Assembly: GCA_017590115.1 (NCBI GenBank)
Contig: JAGGNK010000002.1
Coordinates: 16,983,264 to 17,047,263 of the forward strand
Origin: Montifringilla adamsi
Taxonomy: Eukaryota > Chordata > Aves > Passeriformes > Passeridae
DNA length: 64,000 nt
Reading direction: 5' to 3'
In this document: positions 1 through 12,606 of the stretch, in pieces
Position numbering within the stretch: the stretch's first letter is position 1
Layout of the letters: every line of letters begins with the position of its first letter
The notes under the pieces: model-generated
Database searches by the model: none
What the model saw: only the letters and a program-made list of their open reading frames with translations
Told to the model about the DNA's origin: nothing
Program-made: the position numbers and the translations under genes

Positions 1-2960
1 TTTTGGCAGCTAATGAATGCAGTCCTTTGGATCTCATCTGATCTTTGGCAGGATATCTGGAATTGATGTCCTAGGATGTGTGTAGCTAACTCAGTAATGA
101 TGTTACAGGAAAACTAAACACTCCAAGCCACAAAGCTCTTTTCAGAAATTTTATCTCTGATCCAGAGGCAAACTAAACCCCACTGTAGTCCCGTGGATCA
201 CAAATTGAATATTCAGTAAAGCACACAGAGAGCCAAAGGAATGAGAGGGTGATCCTCCATGGAAAGCATAATGCCAGCAAGTCAGAGTGCTGGGACTCCT
301 TGTCAGGGGATTGTTCTGGGCTCCTGAACAAGTTGCTTAATTGTCTCTCCATTGTCCTGAAAAAGAAGTACAACCATGTAATGCAAAGTCCTGTTGGTAG
401 ATGGGTTTGTATCCCTGCTCAGTATCAAGATCCCCCTGGAAAGTCAGTTTGCATTTCACCTGCTTAGAGCTAATTCCTGCCTCTCTGTGAGTGAGTGAGG
501 CAGCAATTCCATCCAGGATGCTCCCAGTGCCAGGAGCTATCACACAGCACCTGAGCTGATGTGAGACAGGTGGAGGACTCTGTCACTCTCCTCATCTCTT
601 TGGAATAATTCATGAAATACCTCTACCTGTGTCAGTTACAGGTAAAACCCAGGGTGGAATTACTTGTCTCTGTTCTCGTTAATCCCCTGCCTGTCAGCTC
701 TCATCAGGCATTACATCCTGCCTGCCATGGCAATTTCCAGCATGCAAATTCTCTGGCTGATGAAGTGCTGCTAGACTGTCTCATATAGGTGTATATTATG
801 GATTTGGGTGTCACATATTAATCTTATAGCAATATTTCTCTTTGTAGTTCGGACACTTTGGAGAATAATTATTAGCACCAAATAATTGAAATCCTTTTTT
901 TTCCCCTCCCCCCATGGAGTTAGACATTTATAAATTGGTTTCCAGTGACACGTGAGAGAGTAGAAATTTCAGTTGCAGTGGATGGGTGTCTCCAGCACAC
1001 CTTGGTAGGTGTACAATGCTGGAATACATTTTACATGGAGGTGGCTGCATTGGCAGCAGGAGCCCCAGTGCTTTCCTGCAATGCAGATTCCCCTAGCCTG
1101 GGCTCCAGCAGGCATTTCAGCATTAAACCCTTCTGTGAAATGGCAAGTCAAAAAGCTGAAGTGTTGTGTATCTGCATCTACCTGCTGTAAGAGAACAGAG
1201 AAACTGCAGTTATGTCTTTAAGTTTCAGCTAGGGCAGATAGACCAACTTTTTAAGAGGCGTCTTGCTCCTGATGCTGTTAAAACCTTTCATTTACACAGT
1301 ATTTAGGTTACTGCACTGGCTTAACTCTGACTCAGCAAATTCCCTTGTCTTAGGGAAAAGAGCAAACCTTTAGGTTAATTTTATTCTGTCATATAAATTG
1401 CAAAGTACTGATAAAATAGTGTGCTGAGTGTTATATATGTATATGTTTGTTTATTTTTAAAGAGGGTGGTAATTCAGCCACTCATGGACATTAATGCTGT
1501 TGAAGTGACTTTTCTGTCTTGACCAGTGAAATGGAGACATTGGAATTTTGCCTTTACTCCTACTGAGCACCACCCTCCTCCCAAACAGCCCTGTTGGACT
1601 CGAGGCAAACTCTGACTGTAAAGACAAAACCCAGGGACTGCTGGGGGCCCTGCATTCTGCAGGACTGGAATCTGCACTTCCAAACTGATTACTATGTTCC
1701 CAATCTGGAAATTGTTCAAATACTTGCAGTCAAGGGAGGTTTTATCCAACACCATTTGTTTCAGATGTCTGCCTGTTAATGTTTAAACATTTTCTGCTGT
1801 ATTTGGAAAACTCTTGACTAGGCACTAAAGATTTCACTCCTCCATATGACTTGTATCTGCACAGCTTCTATGTTTCACTCCACTTCCAGCCCAAAATAAC
1901 CTTCCTGTAAATTCTTTGGAACGCACAAATCTTTCACCAGCTGAAGCTTTTGAAACAAGTCATCCCAGGAAGGATGGGATTTCATCCCTGGTGAGGGACA
2001 ATATTGCACATACATGTTCAAAAAGCAGATTATTCCTGTCTCCGTGAGGTCATTCAATTTAATTTTCTAGAGACATGTTTATTGCAGTTACATAGCAAAG
2101 GGAACAATTCTCTGTGGCAAATGCTGTGTCAGAGCTTCAGAGGTTTTGCAACGGTTTTAATTTGGTAATGTGGTTTTTAGGTAGTGGTAGAGGGGAGCCA
2201 ATAATCAGTGTCCTTACAAATTGCCTGAATCCACTCACAGATTTGGTAACAGAAAAATTGGAAGCTCCATGTTGCATCTCCAAGCTCAACACTGAGTGGC
2301 TAACAGCAAAACATGAAATATGAAGTGTGGTGGACTGGCAATGAATGGGATACTTTAAAATCGCATAGAAAATCTTCTCCCACTCACCCCAGAGACACAT
2401 AAACCCATTGCTTACCCCAGCCCTGCAACCAGACCCAAATTAGTTATCACTGAGGAAGCTGGAATCTTTCTGAGCAGAATGATGAATTGTCACTTTGTCC
2501 CCGTGTTGTAAGAGCTGGCAGAGGACTTGCCATGGGTAGTCTTTTCCCCATAATTAGGCTTTTAATGTAAAATCAGATCTTGGTGGATTTTTTCCTTTCC
2601 CAGGTTTGCAGCTGTGTGAGAGGAGTTTTGGTAAATGTGGGTGAGCAGCAGCAGGTTTGCAGTCCTGCCCAGGGGTGGAACCTGTGGCAAAGGGAACATG
2701 TGCATCTCTTCTTCCAGCCACCCCTTTTGGCTGCTCTCTGGGCACTGCTGCCAAATAAATGGACAAATCTTGTCTGTCCTCCCAGGCCATTCAATACCTT
2801 AATTTATTTTTTGTTAAATAATTTCTTGTTATTCTAGGGGTGCCAACATTTTTTTTTTGCCAGAGTTTGAGATTCATATGCTTATTTCCTGGGTGTTAAG
2901 TGGAGTCTTATTCCTTTTTAACTGGCTTCTCTGTGTATACTTTACTTAAAAGGATATGAC
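1..2960. other. Non-coding unique sequence, no gene recognised
   Basis: I see no exon, RNA gene or mobile element here. Open frames are under 95 codons, occur on both strands and resemble no family I know. The only structure is short simple sequence: a T/C-only stretch at about 892-913 just before CCATGG, and a T10 run at 2849-2858. Composition is AT-rich and poor in CpG, like most of the window. Confidence 0.6.
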
Positions 2961-3004
2961 TGTTTTGGGGGTTGGGTTTTTTGGTTTTTGGGGTTTTTTT
3001 GTGT
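2961..3004 (+). repeat. G/T-rich low-complexity tract
   Basis: The + strand is made of G and T only, with runs of G3 to G5 separated by T runs. It has three G runs of three or more plus a GG, so it falls short of a canonical four-run quadruplex motif. It is one of several similar G/T tracts in the window. Confidence 0.7.
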
Positions 3005-6000
3005 ATAGGATTCCTTACAATTCTGAGAGCTTCCACCAACTAAAACCTAGTTTGGCTCCTGGCTATGCTGCTTCTTTAGTAAAACAAGTTTTTAGTTCCA
3101 TTTCTCTAGTTCCAGTGTTTAAACACAGGTTCAAGGTGTCCTTGCTGTTTTTATCTTTTTCCAGTCAGAGCAGAGCATGGGCAGTGGGGTTTGTGCAGGG
3201 CTGTTCTGTGAGTTAAAGGTGCTGGAAAAAACCCAGGGCCAGGAAAACCAGAGACTTCCTTCCAGTTCTGTGTGTCAAAAAGCCTTAGGAAAGGGTGGGA
3301 TGGACACAAGAAACAGGAAGCAGTGGGTGTCTTTGAGATACAGGAGGTGAAGAAGATGCAGGAGCATCAGGAAGGTGGGCAAGGCTTTTCTGAGGCCCCA
3401 AACTCAACTTGCTGTTTGTTCCTTGTTGTTGAACTTCAGAGTTCTGAGCTATTGGAATAACTGGAATGCCAGCTGGAAAACATTCCTGCTGCTCATCTCC
3501 TCTCACAGCCGTAATAGATGGGGGGATTAAAATACAGATGTGCTTTGGAAATATTAAAATTACGAAGGAAATAGGTTTATTAGTTTTATGTGTGCTTTTA
3601 ATAAGAGCGGTTGGAAATTATAAAGCTCTGTCTTTTCATGCAATTTTGTGTCTGTGGGTATTCCAGAGGGAAGGCTGTCTCTGGGAAAGGTATCAGAGTA
3701 TGAATACTGCTGAATGATTCATTTAGAAGTTGCTTTATTTAGTTAGGAGTTTTTCTGTTGTACTTCCCTCTATGATACCTAAACATTTCCATGCTGTAAT
3801 AGGCTCATATTCTTAAAACCTTTGGGAAGGTGTGCTGTCACTTTGATCTCAGGGGCTGGACAGCATGACAAATGAGCATAGCAGATTCCTTAAGTAGCCT
3901 TAACATTCATGTGGAAGTGGGGCAGGAATATCCCTGTTTTTTCAGAGTTATTCCCAAAGGACAAACTTTTCTGGGTGCACAAAGGAGGCTTCTGGTTAAA
4001 GCCATTGGGATTCTGGGAGTTTTCCTGGTGTGACTGGAGAGATCTGGCATGCCTGAGTTGGTGTGTTGAACATGAAGATGACCACTTAAATCCTCTGTGT
4101 GGGCTGAGGAACAGTAAGCAATAAATAGTATGATTGACCCACTTTAATAAATTGCCAGTTGAAATAAATAATTTCTGGGCGTACAGTATTTCTTTTATGC
4201 TACGAAAAAATCTCCTGTGTGGGCTTCATGGATTTGTCCCAAGAAAATATTTATTGTACCCTGTGCTAACTTGTCTTGCTTGTTGAAGTTTCTTGTTCTT
4301 GGTGGTGGAGAAAAATTATATTTTTGGGTTTGTGGTTTTTTTCTTTTCAAGAATCTCCAGCATTATTCTTAACAGAAAAGAGCCAGGAGTTCCACACATT
4401 CATTGCAGTGCTTCCCACAGTACTATGTGTATTATGAGCTACTGAATATTGATATTCTTCTCTTTACTTCCAAGATTTTAGAAACTTTTTTTTTCCCCTT
4501 AAACTTGTTTTCAGAGAGAAGAAAAATATGCTTAAACTTGTCTTAAATGTGATCCAACAGAGGCTTTTGTTGCTGGAATTTACATGGAGCTTAGATGGCT
4601 TAACAAACAGCTTTTTTTTTTGGGTCAGCTACATGATGCTGATGCAGCATAACACACTTTTCTGCAGCAGTTACCTTAATTAATAGAGATTCTGCATGCT
4701 TCCTGTGAAGTCCTGGATATCAGGCTCAGAAAAACCTCCCGATTCTAATTCTTTAACCTTTATGATCAGAAGGAGCAAAACAAACTGCTCAAAATGAAAA
4801 GCAGTCAAAATGGTTTTTAAAAACCACTTTTAGAATATGAATATATGCATTATTATAGGGCTGGAAACACAGGGAGAGAAGGGACCTTGGTCTGAAGTTT
4901 TTCTGGGAGCCTACATTGGAGATGAGCAAGGCAGTTCATTTAAATCTGCTTGTATTTTCCACAGAAACAAATCTATCTCTGTGTCATTGTCTGTTAAGAA
5001 AATGCTACCGTGAGGAATATTTGATGCAATATATTCCTATTTATTTGTATCTGTGTGACATTTTGTTAAACATAAAAGCAAATGGGAAAATAAGGTGCAT
5101 CAGGGAGGTGTTATGGCTGAGAGGGAAGTTTATCACTGAGCTGTCATTGACAACAGAAAGGATTCATAGACTCGAGTGTCACACGATAACACATTGCTAA
5201 CAGCAACTTATTTAAGTGTATCACTGGAATTTAATCTCTGTGCTACCTTCAAGGTTAGTAGCTAGAGGATACTTGGGATCAAAGAAGGGAGAGTATGAAA
5301 AAAATCTGTTAGAGTCTAAAAAGAGTGCTGGACTTAAATGCTGAAATGGGTTTAGTGCCTGTGTTTGTCTCTGGGTTTGTTGTAGTGTTTTGGACATCCA
5401 GAAAATAGTGCCATTCTTGAGGACAAGGCATGGAGTGCATGCTCGTCATCAAGAACATGATTCATGGAGTCACTGAGCTTTGTCTGCAAGAACAACTGAA
5501 TCCTGGCATCTTAGGGAAATATTTTCATTTTCCCCCAAAAGAACTGGCTGACAAACAAGATTCCAGGTGTGGTTTCAAAGGAGGCCTGTAAAGGGTGTCT
5601 TCCTTTAAAAGTGGCTTTTGGAGCTTCTGGAAAGGAACAGGAGGGGATGAGGAAAAACCTGAGAAAAATTTGGGTTTGTACATTGAGTAAGAAGTGAAAC
5701 TTCTGTAACTGCAGTAGAAGCTTAAAATAATTGGGATAATTGGACTAGTTAGATGATTCTGGCTTAAACTTGAGTGGTGGTGTGTGGAGGGAATTCTCTG
5801 AGGGAGAGAAGGGAAAAGGCTCAAGGCAAATCTCAGCACCTGAAGCAGGATGTGGAGTCTTGTGTCTTCCAATAGCTTTCTTCACTCTTCATGCTGAGAT
5901 GATCTTTAGGTCATTTCTCCTGAAATGAAGATGACTATTGATGCAGTGATGTCAAAATCATGGAGTCCCTCAGTTAGCACACTCCCCTCTTGCCCAAAAC

Positions 6001-9000
6001 ACCATGTCCTTAGCATGGCACTTCTATTCCTGCCCAGCAAGGTGGAATCCATGCTTCCCAACACATTCTTCACCATTTATAGCCCTTGATGCAGTGCCTA
6101 AAGCTTGATTTGTCACGTTGGGACGACTCCATATCAAGTGCCATGAATCAAATTATTTTCTAACACAATGGCTTTAGCACCTCTTCTGCTGTGATGAATG
6201 GTTGTGCAGAAGCACTGAAATAAACACTCCAGAGCAGCAAGGTTTATCCCATATTTCCAATAAAATCTGCCCACTTGTCCACTCTTCACTTAGCCAGAGA
6301 GCAGCACAGGAAATTGTTTCCCTTTGTGGCAAACCCACATCACTGTGTGTCGTGAGCTCTTTGGGATTAATGGTGCCTGGGAGAGAAATATCCCTGAATG
6401 TGCAGGGCAGGGAGCTCAGGGCCATCCTGACAGCTGCTGCCCCATCCCAGGGCTCCTGGGAGTGGGAAGGAAAACTCAGCTGCAAGCCCTGGAAAGCCTG
6501 CTGCTGGTCTTGTTGTCCTCATTTGTAGGTCTCTGTGCACGTCACTCCCTCTGTTTCCGTAATTCTTTCAAGAAGTAATGATACATTTTGGGTTTGAGTT
6601 CTGCAATCTGATTCTTTGAATGCAAGTTAACTCTTGGCAACTTTGCTGATGTGAAGGTTCTGGCTTTCCAGTGAAAATAGAATTAACCTATCCATGTGGT
6701 TTTTGGGGTATTTTTACTCATATAAAAATTAGAGAAATGAGAACACTGGCTTCCTGAAAGGCCTTTCAGTTGAGTACCTTAAAGCATATCATAAAATATA
6801 AATTATTTTCCCTTTCTATCCATTATAATCCATTTGTTGATGGACTTATCAAGTCACATTGCAGCATTCTGGAGAATGTAGATCATGAGGGAGAGGAAAA
6901 AGCCCCTGAGACGTGAGCGGGACATTTTAGAGACCTTTTTCATTTTGTGAAAAAGGAGACACACGCACATTTGACAACACTGACATGCACGAGCAAATTT
7001 TAAAATAATTGTACCTGCATTTGCTTCCTGAATCTTTGATACTCTTTTCCCAAATCAGAAGCTCTGACATTCAAATGATGTTTTTTGTCCTTATGAAATG
7101 TTAAAATAAAAACCCCAGGGCTGTATTGACGGGAAACTGGGGCTGCTTTCTCAGAGCTCCTCTGACTGCAGCAAACACCAGCACGTTATTGACAGAACAG
7201 TTTCTCTCCAGGTGAAGGTTCACCTTCATCCCAAAGTTTATAGGACATAGTTTCATATGGAAACTCTTCTCTTTTTACAAATATAGTCTGATATTTTACA
7301 GAGGATGTTTTCTAGGCTATCAATTTTATAAATTTCCTTTGGATTGCATGTTACTAATGCATTGTAATTTCTCCAAAATGCTGTGGAAGGAGAGAACTCC
7401 TCCATGGTGGTTATCTGGATAAAATAGTAGCCTTCCACTTCAGGGACTGCATTTTGCATTTAATTTGAAATCCCTGTGAGAGATATTGGACTGCTGGAAA
7501 CAATTTGGGCAGCTTGTGGAGTGCAATATCAAGGCCCATGGATGGTGTGAGAGGTGAGGTTGTTGCCTTTTAGCTTTCAAAACTATAGTGTCAGAGCTAA
7601 GGACCCTCATATTTAACTGGATCTAAAATGGTTTTATTCTCTAAATTGTAAAGTGCTGAAATCCCATGAGAAATGTTATAATTATTCTTAATTGATTTCA
7701 ATATTTTTGCACACCTCAGACACCTCATTATGAAGGAATTTAACACAGACTTGAGATTTTTAGTCTGTCTCTAAACATCAATAAGGAAATGGGTGTATAG
7801 ATAAGAATAATTGCAGTAATTCTGTTTGGTTGCTTATATAAAGGTGCTTGCACAATTTTTGGACTATTTCTCAGTGTGTTTGATTGTCCTCTGAGCAGCT
7901 GAGGAAGACTCAAAGACAAAAGTACTGAAAAATTCCTGAACTTATTCCTATTACAGGATTTGTGGTCTTCCTAGGCCTTCACAGTGAGATAAGAAATCTT
8001 GTCCAAAATCTTGATTGGATCAGAATAGAAATTTTAAAAATCATTGTCACAGGGCAATTCCTCTGCCTATTCCTATCTCAGCGTTGCTGTTGTGTGGCAG
8101 AGGAAATCAGACACCACTTTTTGAAAGGACTGCAACAGAAATTCAAACTGAAAAAAAATCTCCGAGAAAAATAAAATTCACTATAAATGTAACATTTATA
8201 TTGCACTGCTACTTCACTGGAGACAAATTGAGGAGATCACTTATTAGATAAAAATTGCTTGCACGCACTGTAATTGTAATAGGTTAAGAACCCATAAGTG
8301 CTATCCCAAATAATGGAAAGAAAATGTAATAATTGGTCTTCATGAACTCTTGTCCATAGTCAGTATTTGGATAAAGGCTGGAATTATTACCAGTCTTACT
8401 TTTATGCTTTTTTGTGTTGAGCTTTTTGGTAGACTCTTCTATCTAAGACATTTATTCTGTGTGGAAGCTTGTAAGAACAGTGAAACAGGGATTTCAGTAA
8501 ACAATTTTACAATGTCACCTGTGGCACGTGGCTGTTCACTGTCTTCCAAAGCCATCCATAGCATTTCCAACCCATTTTATGAGAAACATTAGGAAAAAGT
8601 ACAATTTGAGGTGCTCAGTGGCTTCATGGCTTCCCCACACAGCTGAAGCACACACTGAAGTATTGCAAGGATGTTTTGATTGTGAAATCTCCTTATTTTC
8701 TGATTTTAAATGCTCTTGCCTATTTCCAAACACCATCTATTTAGTGAGAAACTTTGAATTGAAATCTGGAATTCCTTATTCCTGATTTTGTGTCTCAATC
8801 ATAAAACTCTGCCTGGACTTTTGGGGTTCAAAATTTTATTCAGAATCAAATGATGCCAACATTAATTTCCCAAGGGAGGCTCCAGATCCCCCAGTTCCAT
8901 GCACAGACTGACAGCATTATGTTTTTCTCTCCATGCTCCATGGAGGTCTTTTCTGGAGTGATTCTTTAACAACCACATCCAAAATATCAATTCCACCTGC

Positions 9001-12000
9001 TGCAGCCAACTTTAACAACTGCTGGATTGCGAACTCCTAGGAAAGCAGCAGAATGTAACAATATTAATTAAGTCCTTCAAATGATGGCAATGAGTAGAGT
9101 GAAAATGAGCAAACCTCTTCTATGTTCATTAGTTGCAGGAGAGAATATTTTTTATTAGAGAACTGATTTTTTGGTAGAAGCAGCCCATAATGTGATTGAA
9201 GTTTGAAGGTTCATTTGTATTAAATATGACAAAATGACATATGAAGCAGGTATGTGAATCACCATTCAAGGTTTCCCAGCTTTTTGACTTCCAATCAAAG
9301 CTGTATTGTTACTGGGAAATGGTTGAGACCAACCTTCTGTTGTAGCACCCTCAGCAATGTGGCATTGGGATTTTGTCCTTGGAGCTGAGTGAGAATATAA
9401 GTACATTTCAAAGGAGGAAACAGACCAAACATTGATGCTCTTCCAGTAAATGAAATAGGAACATATTAATGATGAAAAGAAAATCAAAGGCACTGCCTAT
9501 GTGAGCCGAGTTCTGTGTAAACAGTTTAAAAATTGGTGTGTGAAAATCCATACTCTGAATAGGAGTGCAAAGTCAGACATAGTGTGTGAATAATGTCAGT
9601 TTTACTGCCTGTTTCAGAAGGAAAACTTAGCATCCTTCTCTGTTTGTGACCACTATTTTCATTGCCATTTCATTTTTCTTCTCCTAACAAGAGCCTACGC
9701 AGCCCCATATTCTTATTTATTGAATCTGCAAAGTGGATGGAGAGCCCTTACCTTCCCAGAACAGATTAAACCCCCCCCAAATCCAACCTCCCCTGAGCTT
9801 GAATAGCTTTGATTTCATTACCACCACTCGAGGAAGACTCTGCTAAGGGCTGCCATGCGCTGATCATTTATTTTGCAGCTTCTTTTCAAGGCAGTGCAAT
9901 ATTTAAAAAGCCCAAGAGCTGCCAATCACTGGGGCTGCTCGGAAAGGAGCTGCTCCCCTCCGGGAATGCTGCTTCCCCCTGCCAGGGAGGGCCTTGAAGG
10001 CACCAGGTACGGAATGAAAATCAAATGAGGGGAGCTTTAGGAGAGTGCTACGTGCAGGTAGAGACTCTGCAGAGTGAGCTCAGACTTCCCAGACACGCTG
10101 GAATCCTCTGGAAAGAGCTGAAGTGGCAAATCAGCCAATTTCCCTCATTTCGAGCAGGGATAAATTTGTCTGGATGACTTGTAACTCTCTCTGCTTGTGA
10201 ATGAGAGCTTTTGAGTTAAATGCATCACTCCTGATAAGGAGGGAAAAAAAAAAAAAAAGATTAGGAGACAATGACATCTGCTGGCATTGGAAAGAGAAGG
10301 CATCAAACCAGCACACCCAGACGAGGGGAGGGCTTTGCTTTCCAGCTTCCTTTGGAATGTTCCATGAAGCTGTGGTAATTAAGCTATGTTAACCTATAAA
10401 ACAACATGGGAAAAAACACTTGGACTTGTTCCTGACCAACAGGCTCCTTGGGGAGCAGAGGCTGCTGGTTCTGTTCTGCTGCTCCTGGGCAGGAGGGTGT
10501 TGCAGGGAGAGGGAAACTCCTGACCAGGAGCTGCTCCTCTGGAAATGTCAGAAAATGTCCCAAGAGATGCTTCTGCAGCACTTCCTGCTTTAGCCAGACA
10601 CCCCTCAAGAGCTACACTGTCCTGGAAAACCAGAAAAGAAAAAATGACAATGTTTTACTTTATTCCCTTGGTGTGATGGGAGAGATCCCTTTTATCCCTT
10701 TTCAGATTTTTCTCTCGGAACTCTCTGTTAGGTCTGTGCTACAGGCAGTACACAGCATCTTCCCTCTGCTGATGGCAGAAATATATTAAAAATAAGTGCA
10801 TAAACCTGTTCTGGGGTGGGGTTTTTTTGTTGTTGTTGGTATTTTGGGTTCCCCCCCCCCAAAGTTAGGGACTTCTTAGCCAACATTTCCAGCCTCATTT
10901 GTTAGGGGATCACAAGACTGGATTGAAAATCATAACATTTGCATTGAATATTTTAGGAAGATTTTTCTGCATTTGCTTTACAGCTTTGATTAAGATTCAT
11001 GTACTAAATCCTTCTGCAATCTCTTAAATCTCCAAGTGTCATGTAATCACATCCCTCTAGCAGCAGAGATCTAAGGAAAATATTAAACAGGCGGTGTTAT
11101 AAATTAAAAATTGGGATTTTCAGCACTGGAGAAAATGGAGCTATTGGGTTTTTTTTAAAAAATATTTCTTTGGGGGCCAAAAAGCCAAATGAAAATACCA
11201 AAAAGAAATCCTAAACTTCAGCTGGTGTGGGACTGCAGTGGTTCCTGAACAGAAGTAGGAGAGAGAGGTGCTAAAAGAGTTTGGCTGCAGTAAAAGAATG
11301 TCCCAAGGTGTGTGTGGCATGGGATTTGATCCCTCAGACTCAGTACAAAGGGAAAGTTGATTACAATACAGGCAGCAGGCTCAAAATATTTATTATTTAG
11401 TCTGTGTTTTCCACTTGGTGTTCATCTTTATTAGAGCTTCTTTCTTGCTTTCTACCACTTGCCCGTAGTTCCAAAATTTACCTTACCCGCTGCTAACTCC
11501 TAAAATTCATCCTGCTGGGTTTTCTTTGCTTTTCCATTGTTTTTTTTTTTTTTTTTTTTTTTTTTCTGACCACCCTTCAAATGTGTTTTGTTTTTCTGCC
11601 AACTGCCTTTTCCTGTTCTAACCTGAGAGGAGTTTTCTTTCCATTGGTGTGGGTTTTGTTCTTTTTTTTTTTTTTTTTTTTGCTCCAAATCCAGCCTGGT
11701 CACTTAGTTTGCACACTGTAGCTGGGTTTGTGAAAGAAATGTGTTGGAATATCACAAAAAGGAATAAAAAAGATGGAAACTCTCTGGGCCCAAATGCTTT
11801 GAAAGCTCTTCAGCAGAGAAGAAAAGAGTTGTTAGCATTCCTAGCACGCCGCTGGAAATGCATTATATATTGTTGCCACGTCAGTTTGTAATATTGGTAC
11901 ATGGCTTCAGTGCCTTGCTTGGGTTTGTAATTACATTTAAATAATTTAACTCCATTACAGTACCATGTCTAGTGGAAATGTATGATTCTGTAGGAAGACG

Positions 12001-12529
12001 TTTCCTTTCAGATTGATCTAATGACTTCAGAAAATGCTGCTGCTATTAACGCTTGTTAACTATTGATATGCAAAAAGAAAACTGTTAGCAGTGCACTGGA
12101 AGACATTATAAATATGCTCATTTTCAAGGATATTTTTGAGAGCTGTTTGATAACTCATCACTTGATTTGTGATGTGTCAGATGGCCTTAATAGCTTGGCT
12201 AGTTGTATTTTGCAGATCAAAGGTAGCTTTTATCAAGATCAGACTAAAAGGGTTCCAACTGATGAGTGAGTGAAGCCGTCCAGAGAAACTCAGAAATTGT
12301 CCTACAGTTGTGCAATACCCAGCTCAATTGGATGTCAGCAAATTTTCTTGGACTGCAAGATTCAGATGAAGCTGGAGAAGGTGGTAGAGTACACAAAGAA
12401 GATTTTTTTGGTGATAAATTTATGCTGGATGTGTAAGGACAGCACAGCTTCATAAATGCTGAAATTCAACTCACATTTCACTTTGCATTTTCACAAACAC
12501 TTTAAAGTTGCTTTCCAGTCTTCTGATGG
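3005..12529. other. Non-coding unique sequence with scattered homopolymers
   Basis: No gene or transposon is recognised in these 9.5 kb. Small items are visible. A 15-bp palindrome at 4636-4650 (ATGCTG, ATG, CAGCAT) resembles a half MARE site. A TATATAAAGG string lies at about 7836. There is a C8 run near 9771, an A15 run at 10244-10258, a C10 run at 10851-10860, and T26 and T20 runs at 11540-11565 and 11662-11681. A 115-codon open frame on the - strand at 5525-5872 resembles nothing known to me and is probably chance. Confidence 0.55.
11540..11681 (+). repeat. Pair of poly-T runs (T26 and T20)
   Basis: Two long T homopolymers, 11540-11565 and 11662-11681, lie about 100 bp apart. On the - strand they read as poly-A. 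Such runs can be retroposon tails on the - strand, but no retroposon body is recognisable beside them, so I call them simple sequence. Confidence 0.75.
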
Positions 12530-12606
12530 ATTTGGTTTTGGTTTTAGTTTGGGTTTGTGTTTTTGGTTTCTTTTGGTTTTTTGGTCTTTTTTTTAGTTTT
12601 TTTTTA
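12530..12606 (+). repeat. G/T-rich low-complexity tract
   Basis: A stretch dominated by TTTGG and TTTTGG words ends in a T run. It is interrupted by a few A and C bases, so it is an older or less pure version of the G/T tracts seen elsewhere in the window. Confidence 0.65.
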